DNA of 64,000 nucleotides. Origin: Glandiceps talaboti (taxonomy: Eukaryota; Hemichordata; Enteropneusta; Spengelidae). The translations under genes and the position numbers were made by a program. The notes below the pieces were generated by a model, which made no database searches, was not told the origin of the DNA, and saw only the letters and a list, made by a program, of their open reading frames with translations. Within the stretch, counting starts at the first letter, position 1. Each line of letters begins with the position of its first letter. Where the stretch lies: contig NC_135551.1 of assembly GCF_964340395.1 (NCBI RefSeq), positions 22,962,503 to 23,026,502 of the forward strand, given 5' to 3'. Positions 26,145 through 37,315 of the stretch are shown in pieces.

Positions 26145-26772
26145 CAGTCTGATTCAAATCTGATGTAGTAAACTTGGCATGATTTCTATGTTTCCTATGT
26201 TTATTTGTTTGTTCTCTTTTTGTTCCATGAGTGCAATGTTCCTACAATGTACATCTGACACAATAAGAGTTCACGTTCAAATCCCATCCTTACATGCAAC
26301 CAATCACAATCTGTCTTACAATATACAGTAAGGATTGAAATTGAACCAAAGAGACCCACGAAAACAAGAACCAAGTTGCTAATTGTGTACTGCATTTGAG
26401 CTCTTTTCAAACACGGCGTTCTGAGGTACATGTACTGTACCATCAGTTTTGGTGTAAGACACATTCTCATTGGTTGTGTGGGGACTTACTCAATGACAAT
26501 GGATGTGAACATCAATTCCTATGGTATGTCTGATGTAGGACAAGGCACTCACTCACTCACTCACTCACTCACTCACTGAACAAAAGGAACAAACAACAAT
26601 AAACTTAGAAAACACAGGCAAGAAGAAAATGGCATCAAGTTTACTACATCAGATTTGAATTAATCAGATTGACTGTTAAATACCTACATGTACATATAGG
26701 TAAAAGGGGTACATGTAACTAAAGAAATCTGGCCAAGATTACTACATCAAATTTTAATCAGATTGACTGGTT
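26145..26772. mobile_element. Inverted-repeat element related to 3629 family, with extra end
   Basis: The left end, CAGTCTGATTCAAATCTGAT, is mirrored at the right by ATCAGATTTGAATTAATCAG near 26648. Arms of about 75 bp include TTTATTTGTTTGTTC / GAACAAACAACAATAAA. A further direct copy of the right end (ACTACATCAAATTTTAATCA, GATTGACTG) follows at 26740-26772. An ACTC microsatellite sits inside at 26546-26577. Confidence 0.78.
26546..26577. repeat. ACTC microsatellite
   Basis: Eight ACTC tetranucleotides inside the inverted-repeat element. Confidence 0.9.
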
Positions 26773-27289
26773 ATATACCTACAAGTTGGCTAAATTTAAA
26801 CTCAAGTCACTAAATGGACGTGGTTATTATAGTCATTAAACTCATGATGGACCAATTCCATGGTCATAATGAATTTGGTAGGATTTAATGGAGATTTGTC
26901 AAACCTAACCATTTCATCAAATTACACATCTACAAGTCTTGACTGTTCAATAATCATATAATGAGCCTAAAGGCTACAATATATTAAAGTTCAATACCTG
27001 GGAGCTATTCACTAAGAAGCTACTCTAATTTAATCAATCAACTTTGGAATTTTTAGAACTGTGAACACTGAATTGTACAAAATACCAAATGTACTAGTAA
27101 GCGATATACTGTATATTACATTAGAATGTAATGAATTAATTAGTTGTAAGACTCTGGGCTTACATTAGTCAAGCTGGCCTTACTTTTATCATTGTATTGT
27201 GAAGCTGTTTGTTATTGTTTTGATGGAAGTTACTATAGAAAAATAAAGTACATGTATTATTATACCAAGGTTTGGAAACCCCAGGTTAC

Positions 27290-27870
27290 AGATCAGAGAA
27301 ATATGGTGAAAATTCCATGAAGTGTTTTCTTAATGTCTGGAAATACATGTACCAGAGCAGAGCAATGTGATCAAAATTCCATACAGTGTTTTTGCTAATG
27401 TCTGGGAATACTGGTGGTAACAGAGCAGAGAAATAAGGTGAAAATTCACAGTGTTTTTTCTAATGATTGGGTACACTGGTAACAGAGATATGGGACATAC
27501 ATTCGTTGTGAGCATTCTATAGTGGGTTTTTTTTCCAACTTCTGGAAATACTGTTAACAGAGCAGAGAAATACATGTATGGTGACGTTTCCATGGTGTTT
27601 TTTCTAATGTCTTGAAATATGTACTGGGAACAGAATTGGAAAATGTGATGCAATTCCATTGTGTTTTTTTCCCTAATTTCTGGAAATATATGTAACAGAG
27701 TTGGAAAATACGGTAAAATTCCATACAGTGTTTTTTCTAATTTCTGGAAATTTATACAGGTAACAGCATTGGAAAACATGGTGCAATTCCATACTGTTTT
27801 TTTTTTGATTTTGGGAAATACATGTAACAGAGTTGGAAAATGTGGTAAAATTCTATCAACATATATATAC
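27290..27870. repeat. Tandem minisatellite, about 63-70 bp unit
   Basis: Roughly nine degenerate copies of the order AACAGAG(C/T)(A/T)GGAAA, GGTGAAAATTCCATA, CAGTGTTTTTTCTAAT and TTCTGGAAATA. The period is mostly 62-70 bp. The minus strand stays open for 188 codons because the unit lacks stops in that frame. Proteins of this look (FPTLLHIFPEIRKKT repeats) have no recognised family, so it is treated as non-coding. Confidence 0.85.
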
Positions 27871-28139
27871 CGGTATATCCATAACCTAACATACAACCTT
27901 TAAAATAATATGAATAATAAGTATAATGATGTCTAACCTGCATTAAAAAAAAACCAATTCAAAATCCTAAATTCTTGTAATCTACCTAAATTATCTCAAT
28001 CACATCTGGCAAATAATGACTTTTGGTAAATCCAATTTCTGCCATAAACACAGATTTGGTTAACTTACAAATACATTTTGTATATTGAACCAATCCTGTC
28101 TCCCTAGGACTACATTGTATTTGTTTGTACATGTACACA

Positions 28140-28430
28140 ACTTATTTATTTATTTATTTATTCATTCATTCATTTATTTATTCATGTATTGGATAACCAA
28201 GGGCAGCTACATGTAGTCCCATTTATAGGCTCCTTTGGTTCAGTGTTAGTGCAGAAGTAAACCGGAGTACCCGGGGGAAAACCTGCGTTGTATGGTAGAG
28301 TCAAACTGAACGACACTCTTCGTACTTACAGCGTGGTAAAATTAATCAAACCCTGAATGGGTTGGAACCCAGACCGCAGTGGTACATGTAAGAGGCAAGT
28401 GGTTTGACCACTCGGCCACCGACAACCCTG
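28140..28430 (-). mobile_element. tRNA-derived SINE, copy 1
   Basis: On the minus strand the 5' end is tRNA-like, with an A-box-like GGTGGCCGAGTGG (28408-28420) and a B-box-like GGGTTCCAACCC (28359-28370). A central TTTTCCCCCGGGTACTCCGG follows, and the 3' tail is an AAAT/AATG repeat (28140-28190). Organisation matches tRNA-Leu/Ser-type SINEs transcribed by RNA polymerase III. It aligns with 49640-49936. Confidence 0.88.
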
Positions 28431-28440
28431 ATATATAAGC

Positions 28441-29796
28441 ACAAGTTGGGAGAAAGGATCAGACCTTCTATATTATGCTGCATCTTAATTGTTTGTCAAC
28501 ATTCCAAAAATTGTAACTATAAAAATGTCCTTAATTCTTAGCATATGTATAAGAGGATGCTCTCAGTGACTAAATGTAAAAGCATGCAAGATAAACTCTA
28601 TAGGTAGCATTGTTCCTAAACCATAAAACAATTTATGACCCGCATAATAGGGTCTGTACAGGAAACCATGTGTAAAATTGTTGAGTGATTTTCTATGTGA
28701 TAGCATATAATACATGTATTTCAAAAAACCTAAAAATAATTACAACCCAAACACCCAAAATGAAATGAAGTGATATATCCCTGTGTGTGCCACGCCCTCT
28801 AATTGCCATATTCATATCAGGTGAGTGTAAAATACTCTTGTTAAATACATTCAATTGTTTTAGTTACATTGTCTAACTATAAGTCACCATTTATAGTAAA
28901 CAACACCTTCTTTTAGGATGCCATCCAAGATGCACCATCACTGTTGCAGAAGAAATATGAGCCCTGGTTTGCGAGAATGAGAATGACTATATGTATATAA
29001 GCCCAACTAATAATTTGTGAACAATGTTGCCAGCTGATGTAAAGCCAACTGAGTACAGTTGATATTATCAAGAGATAATGTCACAGCCGCAGACTGTGAG
29101 ATCATAATTTTGAGCGCTGTATGATGGTCTATGACTTTTCTATCATGGACAATATTTGTACTACAAATACGTATTATACCCATTGAAAATAGTACTTGCC
29201 CATTTTGCTTGAACATACATTAAGCTTTCATAACATGTTTGCATTGCCTTATTTGAAGTCTGAGAGATATGTTATACTTGCAATTGCAGTATGTATTTCA
29301 TTTTGTTTTTGGTTTGTCTTTTTTTTTTTTAATTACCTCCTCCACCACCCCACCCCCCAAGCTTTTTTCTCCAAACAAACACAAGTACATACACATATTT
29401 CAAAAGTGCAATTTATGCCCAAGCAAAGTGAAAAAGGCTTGTAATTTTCAGCTCTTTGTACACACAACACATACAGAAATCTGTTAGAAAAAAAATGCAC
29501 CGTAGTCTTAGAGTTAGACTTCAATGGAGAGATACTTCACTGATGTTGACTGTTTATCTCGCCTCTGGTCCATTTGTAGCTTTGTTTTGACAGTTTTAAA
29601 ATTTGTATACATGTTTTCTATTTTCCCTATTTTTACATGTAATATGTGATATGGGCCTGGAGCCTGATTCACAATACATGCAAAATTTACTAGAGCTAGA
29701 TGCAGTGGGATTAGTGCAATGCCCATCATCTGTGATTAAACTTTGCATATCTTGCACTTCAAATTTACAGTGGTTTACCTTAGTATTTGAAGGCTT
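28441..29796. other. Non-coding 3' flank of the TPBG-like gene
   Basis: Contains the motif GCAGAAGAAATATGAGCCC and TGGTTTGCGAGAA (28945-28977) shared with 19375-19410. A T tract followed by AATTACC near 29328 gives ATTAAA on the minus strand, a weak candidate poly(A) signal for the gene at 29797-31017. No exon seen. Confidence 0.4.
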
Positions 29797-31017
29797 TTAA
29801 AGATGCACTTCAGGCGGCTCTGGCGAATCTCTGCCATCATGCTTGTTAATATCTGTGTAACCATGGTGATTTCCATAAGGACCATTTTCCAGAGAGTCCC
29901 TTGCTGCTCTTACAACCGTAGTGCATGCTGCTTTGATCTGCCGTCTTCTCAAAAACACTACACCCAGAAAACAAGCAATCAGAAATGATAATATCAGGCT
30001 CAAAATAACGTATGACGGTTCTACATAGTGCCCAACTGACGGTACATGTTTGCATTTTAAGTCTTCCGCAGCTAATTCCAAAATCATCTTGTGGGCATTT
30101 TGTTCGGGGTAAAAACCTTCTGCGCAAGTCAGCTGGTTTTTGTCAGTAACAGTGACATTGGTTTTGACGAGCCATTTGGAGAAATATTTCAGGTCACAAT
30201 TGCAGACGAAGAAGTTGCCCCGTAATTTGATAGTCAGGTTTGGAAAATTATCGAAGTCATTCAGTTCAGTTTCTTCTAGTTTCGTTAATCCGTTGTCACT
30301 CAGATCCAACGTTTCCAGATTTTGTAAGTTCGAATAATCAAATGTACCAGGGTATATAACACCTATGCTATTGTTCCGCAATGATATCATTTGCAAGTGT
30401 TGGGCCCCTTCTGAGCCATTGTCAAAAATAAAAGTGTTGCGAGGTAAAACAACCAATTCATTCGAATCCAACCAAAGGTTGGTCAGCTTCATCAGATTCG
30501 ACCGTGAAAATGCGTGGCTGACATAACCAATTGAAGATGCGTTGAAAATAGCTGATTTTAGACTTAAATTTCGCAAGTTGTCTAAGCCATTCAGCATTTT
30601 ACTGTGCTCAAATGTCAAGTCATTTTTGTCCAAAATGAGCTCTTTGAGAACAGGTAAATAACTGCCATGGAAAGTTTTTACCTCTACCGACGTTATACTG
30701 TTATTGGTCAAATCCAGCTTCTCCAAGTCTGGGAGTGTCCCAAATGGGTTTTCGGGTAAAGTCCAGTTAACTGGGTTATTTCGAATTGTTAGTGAGGTGG
30801 TGAATGTTGGTATGTTATGAGGAAAGCCAACCCCGTCACATGTCACCTCAAAACGCACAGCGTGAGAACTAGAACTATAACACAAACACCCCTGTGGACA
30901 TTCGTTTTGTGTCATCACTTGACTAATAAGGCATACAAAAGTTACGAGAATCAGCAGCAATGGCGAACGGCACAACGTTGTAAAAAATGCTTTGTGTGAA
31001 ATGCCCGAAGTCTCCAT
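29797..31017 (-). CDS. TPBG: TPBG/5T4-like leucine-rich-repeat membrane protein
   Basis: A single-exon, 406-residue type I membrane protein. Residues 1-37 form a signal peptide with core LLLILVTFVCLISQV. A cysteine-capped LRR N-terminal flank follows (C40, C44, C46, C60). LRRs span about 74-250 (LEKLDLTNNSIT, LTNLWLDSNELV, LETLDLSDNGLT). The LRR C-terminal flank has C272, C274, C298 and C322, the transmembrane helix is about 336-356, and the tail has 50 residues. Several N-x-S/T sites lie in the ectodomain. The tail (IKAACTTVVRAARDSLENG, HGYTDINKHDGR) resembles the conserved vertebrate TPBG tail in layout, and vertebrate TPBG coding sequence is also intronless and of similar length (from memory). 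The start is chosen at 31017 because it is followed by the signal peptide and has strong context (AAAATGG), although the frame is open for 99 more codons upstream. TPBG is known to modulate Wnt signalling and motility in vertebrates; the same role here is inference. Another LRR family is possible. Confidence 0.85.
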   Translation of the reverse strand: METSGISHKAFFTTLCRSPLLLILVTFVCLISQVMTQNECPQGCLCYSSSSHAVRFEVTCDGVGFPHNIPTFTTSLTIRNNPVNWTLPENPFGTLPDLEKLDLTNNSITSVEVKTFHGSYLPVLKELILDKNDLTFEHSKMLNGLDNLRNLSLKSAIFNASSIGYVSHAFSRSNLMKLTNLWLDSNELVVLPRNTFIFDNGSEGAQHLQMISLRNNSIGVIYPGTFDYSNLQNLETLDLSDNGLTKLEETELNDFDNFPNLTIKLRGNFFVCNCDLKYFSKWLVKTNVTVTDKNQLTCAEGFYPEQNAHKMILELAAEDLKCKHVPSVGHYVEPSYVILSLILSFLIACFLGVVFLRRRQIKAACTTVVRAARDSLENGPYGNHHGYTDINKHDGRDSPEPPEVHL

Positions 31018-31299
31018 TTTGACGTGACGAGCTCGTAGAAGTTGAACTTGAAAGTAGAATGGGTACTGAGTGTCCTGAGTGTTGAAGCAGATGACATTCA
31101 ACTGCTGAAGCCAGCACAGCCGAAAGTTGTGTCCGTGTGATGTTGCTGCTTGAGAGCTGAAACTGTATTTCCAAAAAATAGAAGCGTATGTCACTTCTCT
31201 GAAACTCGAGAGTTCCACTGTCTTTACATTTACGTGGGCTTTCACCAAGCCAAATGATTCATGTGACACTGTACTGGAGTGAATGAATTTATCCGCACA

Positions 31300-31375
31300 C
31301 GTACACAGGCCCACAATCTTCCGTCACGCCGCCTGAGGGCGCGCTCCCAATTGAAATCCAATCCATGGCGAAATC
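31300..31375 (-). promoter_or_regulatory. Promoter-like cluster upstream of TPBG-like gene
   Basis: About 300 bp upstream of the chosen start is a CpG-rich patch with two CCAAT pentamers (31347-31351 and 31358-31362), a TGACG half-site followed by GGAAG on the minus strand (31315-31326), and GAGGGCGCGCTC. Position and composition fit a TATA-less promoter. There is no direct evidence for the start site. Confidence 0.35.
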
Positions 31376-32560
31376 CATCATCCTTTAGTTACCATACGGT
31401 GTGTGTGTGGGGGGGGGGGGGGGGGGGTGGCCGCTACCAAAAAGTATTGGTGTCCTATGGCAGATTCAATTTAGAAGCATAAAACCTACAAAAAATTGGG
31501 GTCAAAAGCCTTCATTTCAGCCAAAAAACTAAGAAATGTCAAATGTCTGCATCGAGTCAAATATAGGATTCAAAAGTCTTGGGGAAATGTGAAATCGATT
31601 TAATAGTTGGAAACTGCGTTCTCGAAAAGTCTCGAAAAAAATTGAAAATCAGCAACTTGAAAACTACGTTGTCCAAATATGGGGTCAAAGGTAGTACGTG
31701 CATTCAAAGATGGAGTTAAACCTGCCCAAAAACACATGTCGAAAGTCTACATGAATATATATCATGTAAGCATACCCTTAATTTTGAGTAATCCTCCACG
31801 CACGAGAAGTGGGTCTCACGGAAGTAAATTAAGGGAAAGAGTGTGGTAAGGTATGGCTTAGACCATTATGTGATGGAGTGGAGATGTTGCTGACCTCGGT
31901 CCTGACAATGTAAGGGAGTACGCCCATCCAGTCTTTTTGAAGTTCTGGTCTTCAACTTTGCGCCAATCAGATCCAAACAGAGGTATTTATTAACGCAGTG
32001 CCTTCACACACATTCACTGTGGTTGAAGTCGGAAACATATCTATATCATTATGGTGGCAGCAAGTGGGATCAAGCCTTTTATATCATTGATTATGGAACT
32101 TGTGTCAATTTTCATCTCTGATATTTTACCCCATGCTTTTAAAATATTTGAACATGGGTATAGGGTCTTGTGGTGGGGGGGGGGGGGGGTTCACATTCAT
32201 TTTATGCAACAGACCGGATTTGATTTCCACTGGCCCTCTCCATTGTACGAATGCATACTGAAGGTCGCACAGATGTTATCCAAACTTGTTTACTCTAAAA
32301 GTAATCTACTAGCTCCTGGGCCTAGCAACTGTACATTCAGCTGATTTTCGTATAAGCAAGGTTTAACCAAAGGCAAAGCTTTCACATTATCAGCAATTTA
32401 CAGCTTAAAGAGTTGCTATAAGGCGCCATGCATACTTTATTTTACGAGTCACTTGTACATACGAACTTGAACATTAACATTAACACAACGAATCACCATT
32501 TATAGTAGTCTGTTTGCAGCCAATGTCTTAGCAATGTTGCCCTGTGTGTATACTCTATAC
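31376..32560. other. Spacer with poly-G tracts
   Basis: Poly-G runs at 31409-31427 and 32174-32189 and otherwise plain AT-rich sequence. No exon supported. Confidence 0.45.
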
Positions 32561-32565
32561 CCATT

Positions 32566-32682
32566 ATAGATAGATAGATAGATGGATAGATTGAGATAGA
32601 TAGGTAAATAGAGATAGATAGATAGATAGATAGGTAGTAGATAGAGAGATAGCTAGCTAGATAGGTAGGTAGAGATAGATGG
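32566..32682. repeat. GATA/GGTA microsatellite
   Basis: About 115 bp of interrupted GATA, GATAG and GGTAG repeats. Confidence 0.9.
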
Positions 32683-32835
32683 TTGTTTGTAACATTTAAC
32701 TGTACTTGTGTTTCTTTGTTTTGGCAATGTTCTTTTTTTAAGAAAGAATTTGTCCATAAAATATGAATACACACCATTCATATACCCACATATACCCACC
32801 CGCACAATCTACACATGTGCACATGTATACACACA

Positions 32836-32920
32836 CCCAGTCACAGACAGGCAGGCATGCACACACACACACACGCACACACACACATCTACATAAACAC
32901 ATCCAGACACAGACAGGCAG

Positions 32921-32966
<46 letters not shown>
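32836..32966. repeat. CA-rich microsatellite with CAGACAGGCAGGCA inserts
   Basis: Two CA runs are separated by a repeated ACAGACAGGCAGGCA segment. Immediately to the right, 32978-33045 on the minus strand carries GCAGAAGAAGTAACAGCTC and TGGTTTGTGAGAATG, the same motif as at 19375 and 28945. Confidence 0.85.
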
Positions 32967-32968
<2 letters not shown>

Positions 32969-33504
32969 AGACCAATCCACCCACAAATAACATTCTCACA
33001 AACCAGAGCTGTTACTTCTTCTGCGAAACAGCAAAATAACAAGACATTGCCGTAAAAGAGGCTGTTGTTTACGACGATTAAAAATAAATGAACTTGTAGT
33101 CTGGTTACTTCTTTTGAAGTGAGCTTTATTAATTTAACTTTACCAGGTAACACAGCCAGCAATAGTAGCAAAGTGAAAAACATGATTTGATTCTTTTATA
33201 GTAATGCATGACTGCCTATCTCACTACATATGTGATCGTAGAACCCATCAAAGAATGCTTTACTACTCTGTGGTGCATTTGAATGAATTCACACTATACA
33301 ACATCATGGCAAGTATACTGTTGAAATCACGTCAAATTGTCTCTACATTCTACTCAACATCCAATGTGCTTATTTCGTTATGTAAATAATAAAACACATG
33401 TACATGTATGCTTCGTTACTATTCAAGCTGAGTGGATAACTACTACTTTGCTGTGCATGTAATTCTGTTCATCAACTGTAAAACACACAAAGTCAGCATC
33501 ATTT

Positions 33505-34190
33505 TAAGTCTAGTTGCTATGTAATCGACACCATCATGGAACTGAATGAAAACTGTTTTTGAAGTCTCTAACATTACAATGTTGTAGTTGCTAGGCATAT
33601 TGTACTTGTTGCTATGTAATCTATGCCAAAATGCAACTGAAAGTAAACAGGTTTTGAAGTCTGTCGTTACAAAGTTGTAGTTGCTAGGTATACTGTACTG
33701 GTTGCTATGTAATCTATGCCATCATAGAACTGAATAAAAACTGGTTTTGAAGTCTCTGTTGTTACAAAGATGGGTTGCTGAGTCTGTTACATTTGTTGCT
33801 AGGTATATTTTACTGATTGCTACGTAATCTATTCCATCATGGAACTTTCAATTACATGTTGCAGTTGCTAGATATACTACATCGGTTGCTATGTGGCATA
33901 TGCCATCATGAAACACTCAATGAAAAAGTCTCTGTCAGCACAATGTTGTGATTGCGAGGTCTTTTTAACTAGTTGCCAAATACATGATATTACTACATCA
34001 TATATGCCACCATGGAACTCTCAACAAAACTATTTGAAGTCTGTCATTACACTGGAGTGGTTGCTACAGCTATTTTAATGGTTGCTATGTCTGTTGTGCT
34101 AGGTTTAAACTGGTTACAAGGTCTGTTTTCCTGGTTGCCAGTTAGGTCTGTTTTACTAGTTTCTAGGTCTGTTTTACATGAAACAACAAC
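33505..34190. repeat. Imperfect tandem repeat, about 110-bp unit
   Basis: Around six copies of GTTGCTATGTAATCTATGCC, ATCATGGAACTGAA, TTTTGAAGTCTCT, TTACAAAGTTGTAGTTGC and TAGGTATA. The last third degrades into short GGTCTGTTTTAC repeats. Confidence 0.82.
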
Positions 34191-34199
34191 ATATTCTAC

Positions 34200-34886
34200 C
34201 TAAAAATGAATACTGCGCAACTACGTACATGTACATTGCTCTGCTCAAAAATGCAGATCACATAGTAAACATTGTGAGTTGTAATCCTATCTGCATACCC
34301 AGACTGTTATGAATCATACCAAGACCACAACAAAATGAACTTGTAGCTAAGTGTTCATGCTGATAAATGTACTCATGGCAATTTGCGACGCTTTGTTGCA
34401 TTTTTTTTATTGAAATTTGTCAAGTGATGACTTTGCTATACCACAATAGCAGCACTATACTTATTAATCTTTTTGTCTTATAAGTTGGATCCTTGCATCT
34501 GTATCTATACTTGGCAATCAAATCTCTGCACAGCGTGCGTTTTTTAGTTTGGCGTAAATGCGTGCCCAGACTGACACAAGCCATCAATTACTACCTATAC
34601 AATCAGCAGGCAATGCAAGCAGACAATTTTATATCAACGTCAACATCTTTTCATAATCTAGAAAAGATCAAAATATCACATATTAAATATTGAAAAAAAA
34701 ATGACAAAAGCTTTTTTTTTAGTAAAATAATTAAGCTGTACATGAAAAACCGAACATATGGAAAATAGATTGAAAGAATACAAGTAATAATATGAACAAT
34801 GACAGTCCTTTTAAGGTAGACCGGCCAGGTAGTAAACAAAAACAAAGTCTCTACTGATAGCTATTTTTACAAAGAACACACCATAC
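34200..34886. other. Non-coding spacer
   Basis: AT-rich with short homopolymers. No exon or structured repeat recognised. Confidence 0.4.
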
Positions 34887-35441
34887 ATGTTTAAACTGCT
34901 TCTGGGAAAAAAAAATACTATGGAAAAACAATATGAATTTTCGTCTCAACATGAATCCGTGTATTTTGAAAGATCCGTTCTGCAAAACATGGTAATTTAC
35001 ACAGTGATTTCAGAGTTACAGACGTCTATGCTAGCACCACTGCTGAAAACCACTGGTCTGCATGCTAAAAACAATCTGACAAAAGTTGTGAAAGAGAGAG
35101 AAAAAAAGAAAGTGTGCCCAATCACTCTGTTGTCTAACATCAAAGTTTCTCTTCTCTATGGCAAAAAAATAGTAAATTTTAGTCCATACAAAGTAACGGC
35201 ATATGCCAAGTTATTGGAATTTTTCAATTTCTTAAAGTTAATCTATCCTAAGAAGTCTACAAAGCTAACTATTATATTTGTTGCTAAATCATCACATTTA
35301 CTGATTTCAATCTACACATTCCCATTTTTAATTTTTGGTCTATTTATTAATTTTTCATATATCCTAATTCTTTGTAATCTTTGGCTTATATGTACTTTCA
35401 TAACCATCAGCACTGACATTGGGCACTTTATTCAGAATTAA
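34887..35441 (+). CDS. Unexplained 184-codon open frame, possibly chance
   Basis: A plus-strand ATG-to-stop frame of 184 codons. The product is Lys-rich in the first two thirds (a KEREKKK cluster near residue 73) and strongly hydrophobic at 128-177, where one or two membrane helices are possible. At this AT content a non-repetitive frame this long is rarer than expected, but no domain is recognised. Its end overlaps the candidate poly(A) region of the minus-strand gene. It could be an eroded repeat ORF, an antisense gene or chance. Confidence 0.2.
   Translation: MFKLLLGKKNTMEKQYEFSSQHESVYFERSVLQNMVIYTVISELQTSMLAPLLKTTGLHAKNNLTKVVKEREKKKVCPITLLSNIKVSLLYGKKIVNFSPYKVTAYAKLLEFFNFLKLIYPKKSTKLTIIFVAKSSHLLISIYTFPFLIFGLFINFSYILILCNLWLICTFITISTDIGHFIQN
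35427..35432 (-). terminator. Candidate poly(A) signal for MAP7 gene
   Basis: AATAAA on the minus strand, about 240 bases past the stop codon at 35672. This is the nearest canonical hexamer downstream of the candidate terminal exon. Confidence 0.4.
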
Positions 35442-35671
35442 ATATTACCTATGAACTTCAGAAAGATTTTCCAACTTACTTTTGAAAGTTTTTTTTTTTC
35501 TCATATTACCTAATTTTGACATAATTAAAGTTATATCAATCACAATGTTTACACTTTTTAATTATTTGTTTACTATGCGTAATCCAGTTCATTGGATCAT
35601 CAGAACAAATTTATATGCGACTGCGAATCACTTTAAAAAAAAAAAATTTAGTAGGATGAAGCTAAATCCCG

Positions 35672-36019
35672 TTACACCAAATCTGAATCATAGTCACTTT
35701 CTCTCTGTACAACCGTCCACAGCTTTCCCTCCTCCCCCTCAGAATCATCATCCCCCTCGATTATTCCAAGCTTATCTTCTGCGTTATCTTGTTGTATTTT
35801 CATAACCATTTCCACTTCTTTCCACATGGCTTCTTCTTCTTCCTCCTCCTCAGTTTCGCAAAAATTGCTGTTACGTTCGACACGACTGCTTAATTTATAC
35901 ATAACATTGATATTAGATGCGTCACAACTAGTATGGTGAAACGGTAATTGTGTAGTGGTTGTTTGTTTGTTGAGCTGTCTTCGGTTGACATCGTCACTCT
36001 CAAACCTCTCACAATACTT
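35672..36019 (-). CDS. Candidate terminal exon, acidic C-terminus
   Basis: A good acceptor (pyrimidine-rich, then ACCAACAG) precedes base 36019, and the frame runs 115 residues to a stop. The sequence is coding-like: KYCERFESDDVNRRQLNKQ, a run of seven Glu, then MWKEVEMVMKIQQDN and an acidic end, ESDYDSDLV. It is entered in phase 0, whereas the last certain MAP7 exon (41503-41636) leaves in phase 1. A small exon may therefore be missed in the 5.5-kb intron, an alternative donor may be used, or this may belong to another minus-strand gene. Nothing in it matches a MAP7 C-terminus that I recognise. Confidence 0.5.
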   Translation of the reverse strand, partial: KYCERFESDDVNRRQLNKQTTTTQLPFHHTSCDASNINVMYKLSSRVERNSNFCETEEEEEEEAMWKEVEMVMKIQQDNAEDKLGIIEGDDDSEGEEGKLWTVVQRESDYDSDLV

Positions 36020-37084
36020 CTGTTGGTATAAAATGAAAGAAACGATGTTAACCAAATGTCAAAGTTCATGTACACTGCTGCTATATAGTACTGAGACTGT
36101 GTTTTCACCCTCAACGAGACACTGATGAACAGTAACACCTTATGACACACAAAAACCTGGTGTTACCTCACTCCGAGTTATGCCATTACTCACAAGAGAA
36201 CCCACTTATTATCATTTGACCATCAACGAAAACTTAAGTGTACACTAGTGTTCACAGACATTTTCATTGAAAGTTGGAGCTCCAGCAGCTGTAACTAAAA
36301 CCATATTTATCATAGCTAGAGTTTTATTCTCAATTTTATTTATAATTTATTATGTTGTTTGTATTTGCTCCACTGTTCATATCTAATCACTGATCATGTG
36401 CCCTCAGGTGCCAAACCAATTTCATGCACCATTGACATTTCTTGTGTTGTACTAAAATTTGTTCATATCCTGTACTGTGTGGTGACTCACAAGAAGACTT
36501 CTTTATTTTACCATTTTCACCAGTCTGTATGGTGTGCTATGAATGGACACCCTTACACATCGGTCAGCCCCTTTGATAGAGCTGGCTGGTGAGGGCAAAG
36601 CAACATGACATATCTTAAATTTTCATCAGACTGTAGGATTTATTGTGTAAGTTATCCTCAATGGCCTGCTTCTGTAAGGGGTTTACCAATGTGTGAGGGC
36701 GCCCTAACACATCATAACTTTCTGACTACCATTTTGACCAACAACAACAACAACGACAACAACAACAAATAATTTTGTTTCTGGCTAGAAGGTACACGGA
36801 TGACAGAGAAATTGAACCCTATCAGCATCCCACACAATACCTAGAACAACTAGTAAACAGATAATTCAGCTACTTTACAATGATTCAACTTTTTCCAGTA
36901 AAACTTTGATGTATTTTCCCTTAGTAATTAAAAAACAGAAAAGTTACATACAGCTACTGAGGCTTCAAACCTTCTATGACAAAAAAAGATCACATCAAAG
37001 ATTTTATAAAAATCAAGACCGTTGATGAGTTAGAATTTCAGTTTCCATAACAACAGCATTTGACTCAATGATGCAATACAATTT

Positions 37085-37315
37085 TATGTATGTGTGTGTG
37101 TGTACACACGTACAGACGAAATTACATATGTACATATGTATGTCTCTATGTCTGTACATGTATGTGTACGTGTACGTGTACGTGTGTGCATGTGTATGTC
37201 TGTGTGTATGTATGTATGTATGTATGTATGTATGTATAACGTATGTATGCATGCACACACATATGTACGTACATACGTAATGTGTGTATGTGTATGTATG
37301 TATGTCTGTATTTAT
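37085..37315. repeat. TG/TATG/TACG compound microsatellite
   Basis: Mixed runs of TG, GTATG, GTACGT and TATG. Open frames across it are artefacts. Confidence 0.92.

Noticed and set aside
29797-31314. 505-residue version of the TPBG-like protein
   Set aside because: The signal peptide starts at residue 100 of that frame, and the Met at 31017 has strong start context; the longer form would hide the signal peptide.
32738-33183. Cys/Val-rich open frames
   Set aside because: Products of the CA microsatellite in several frames.
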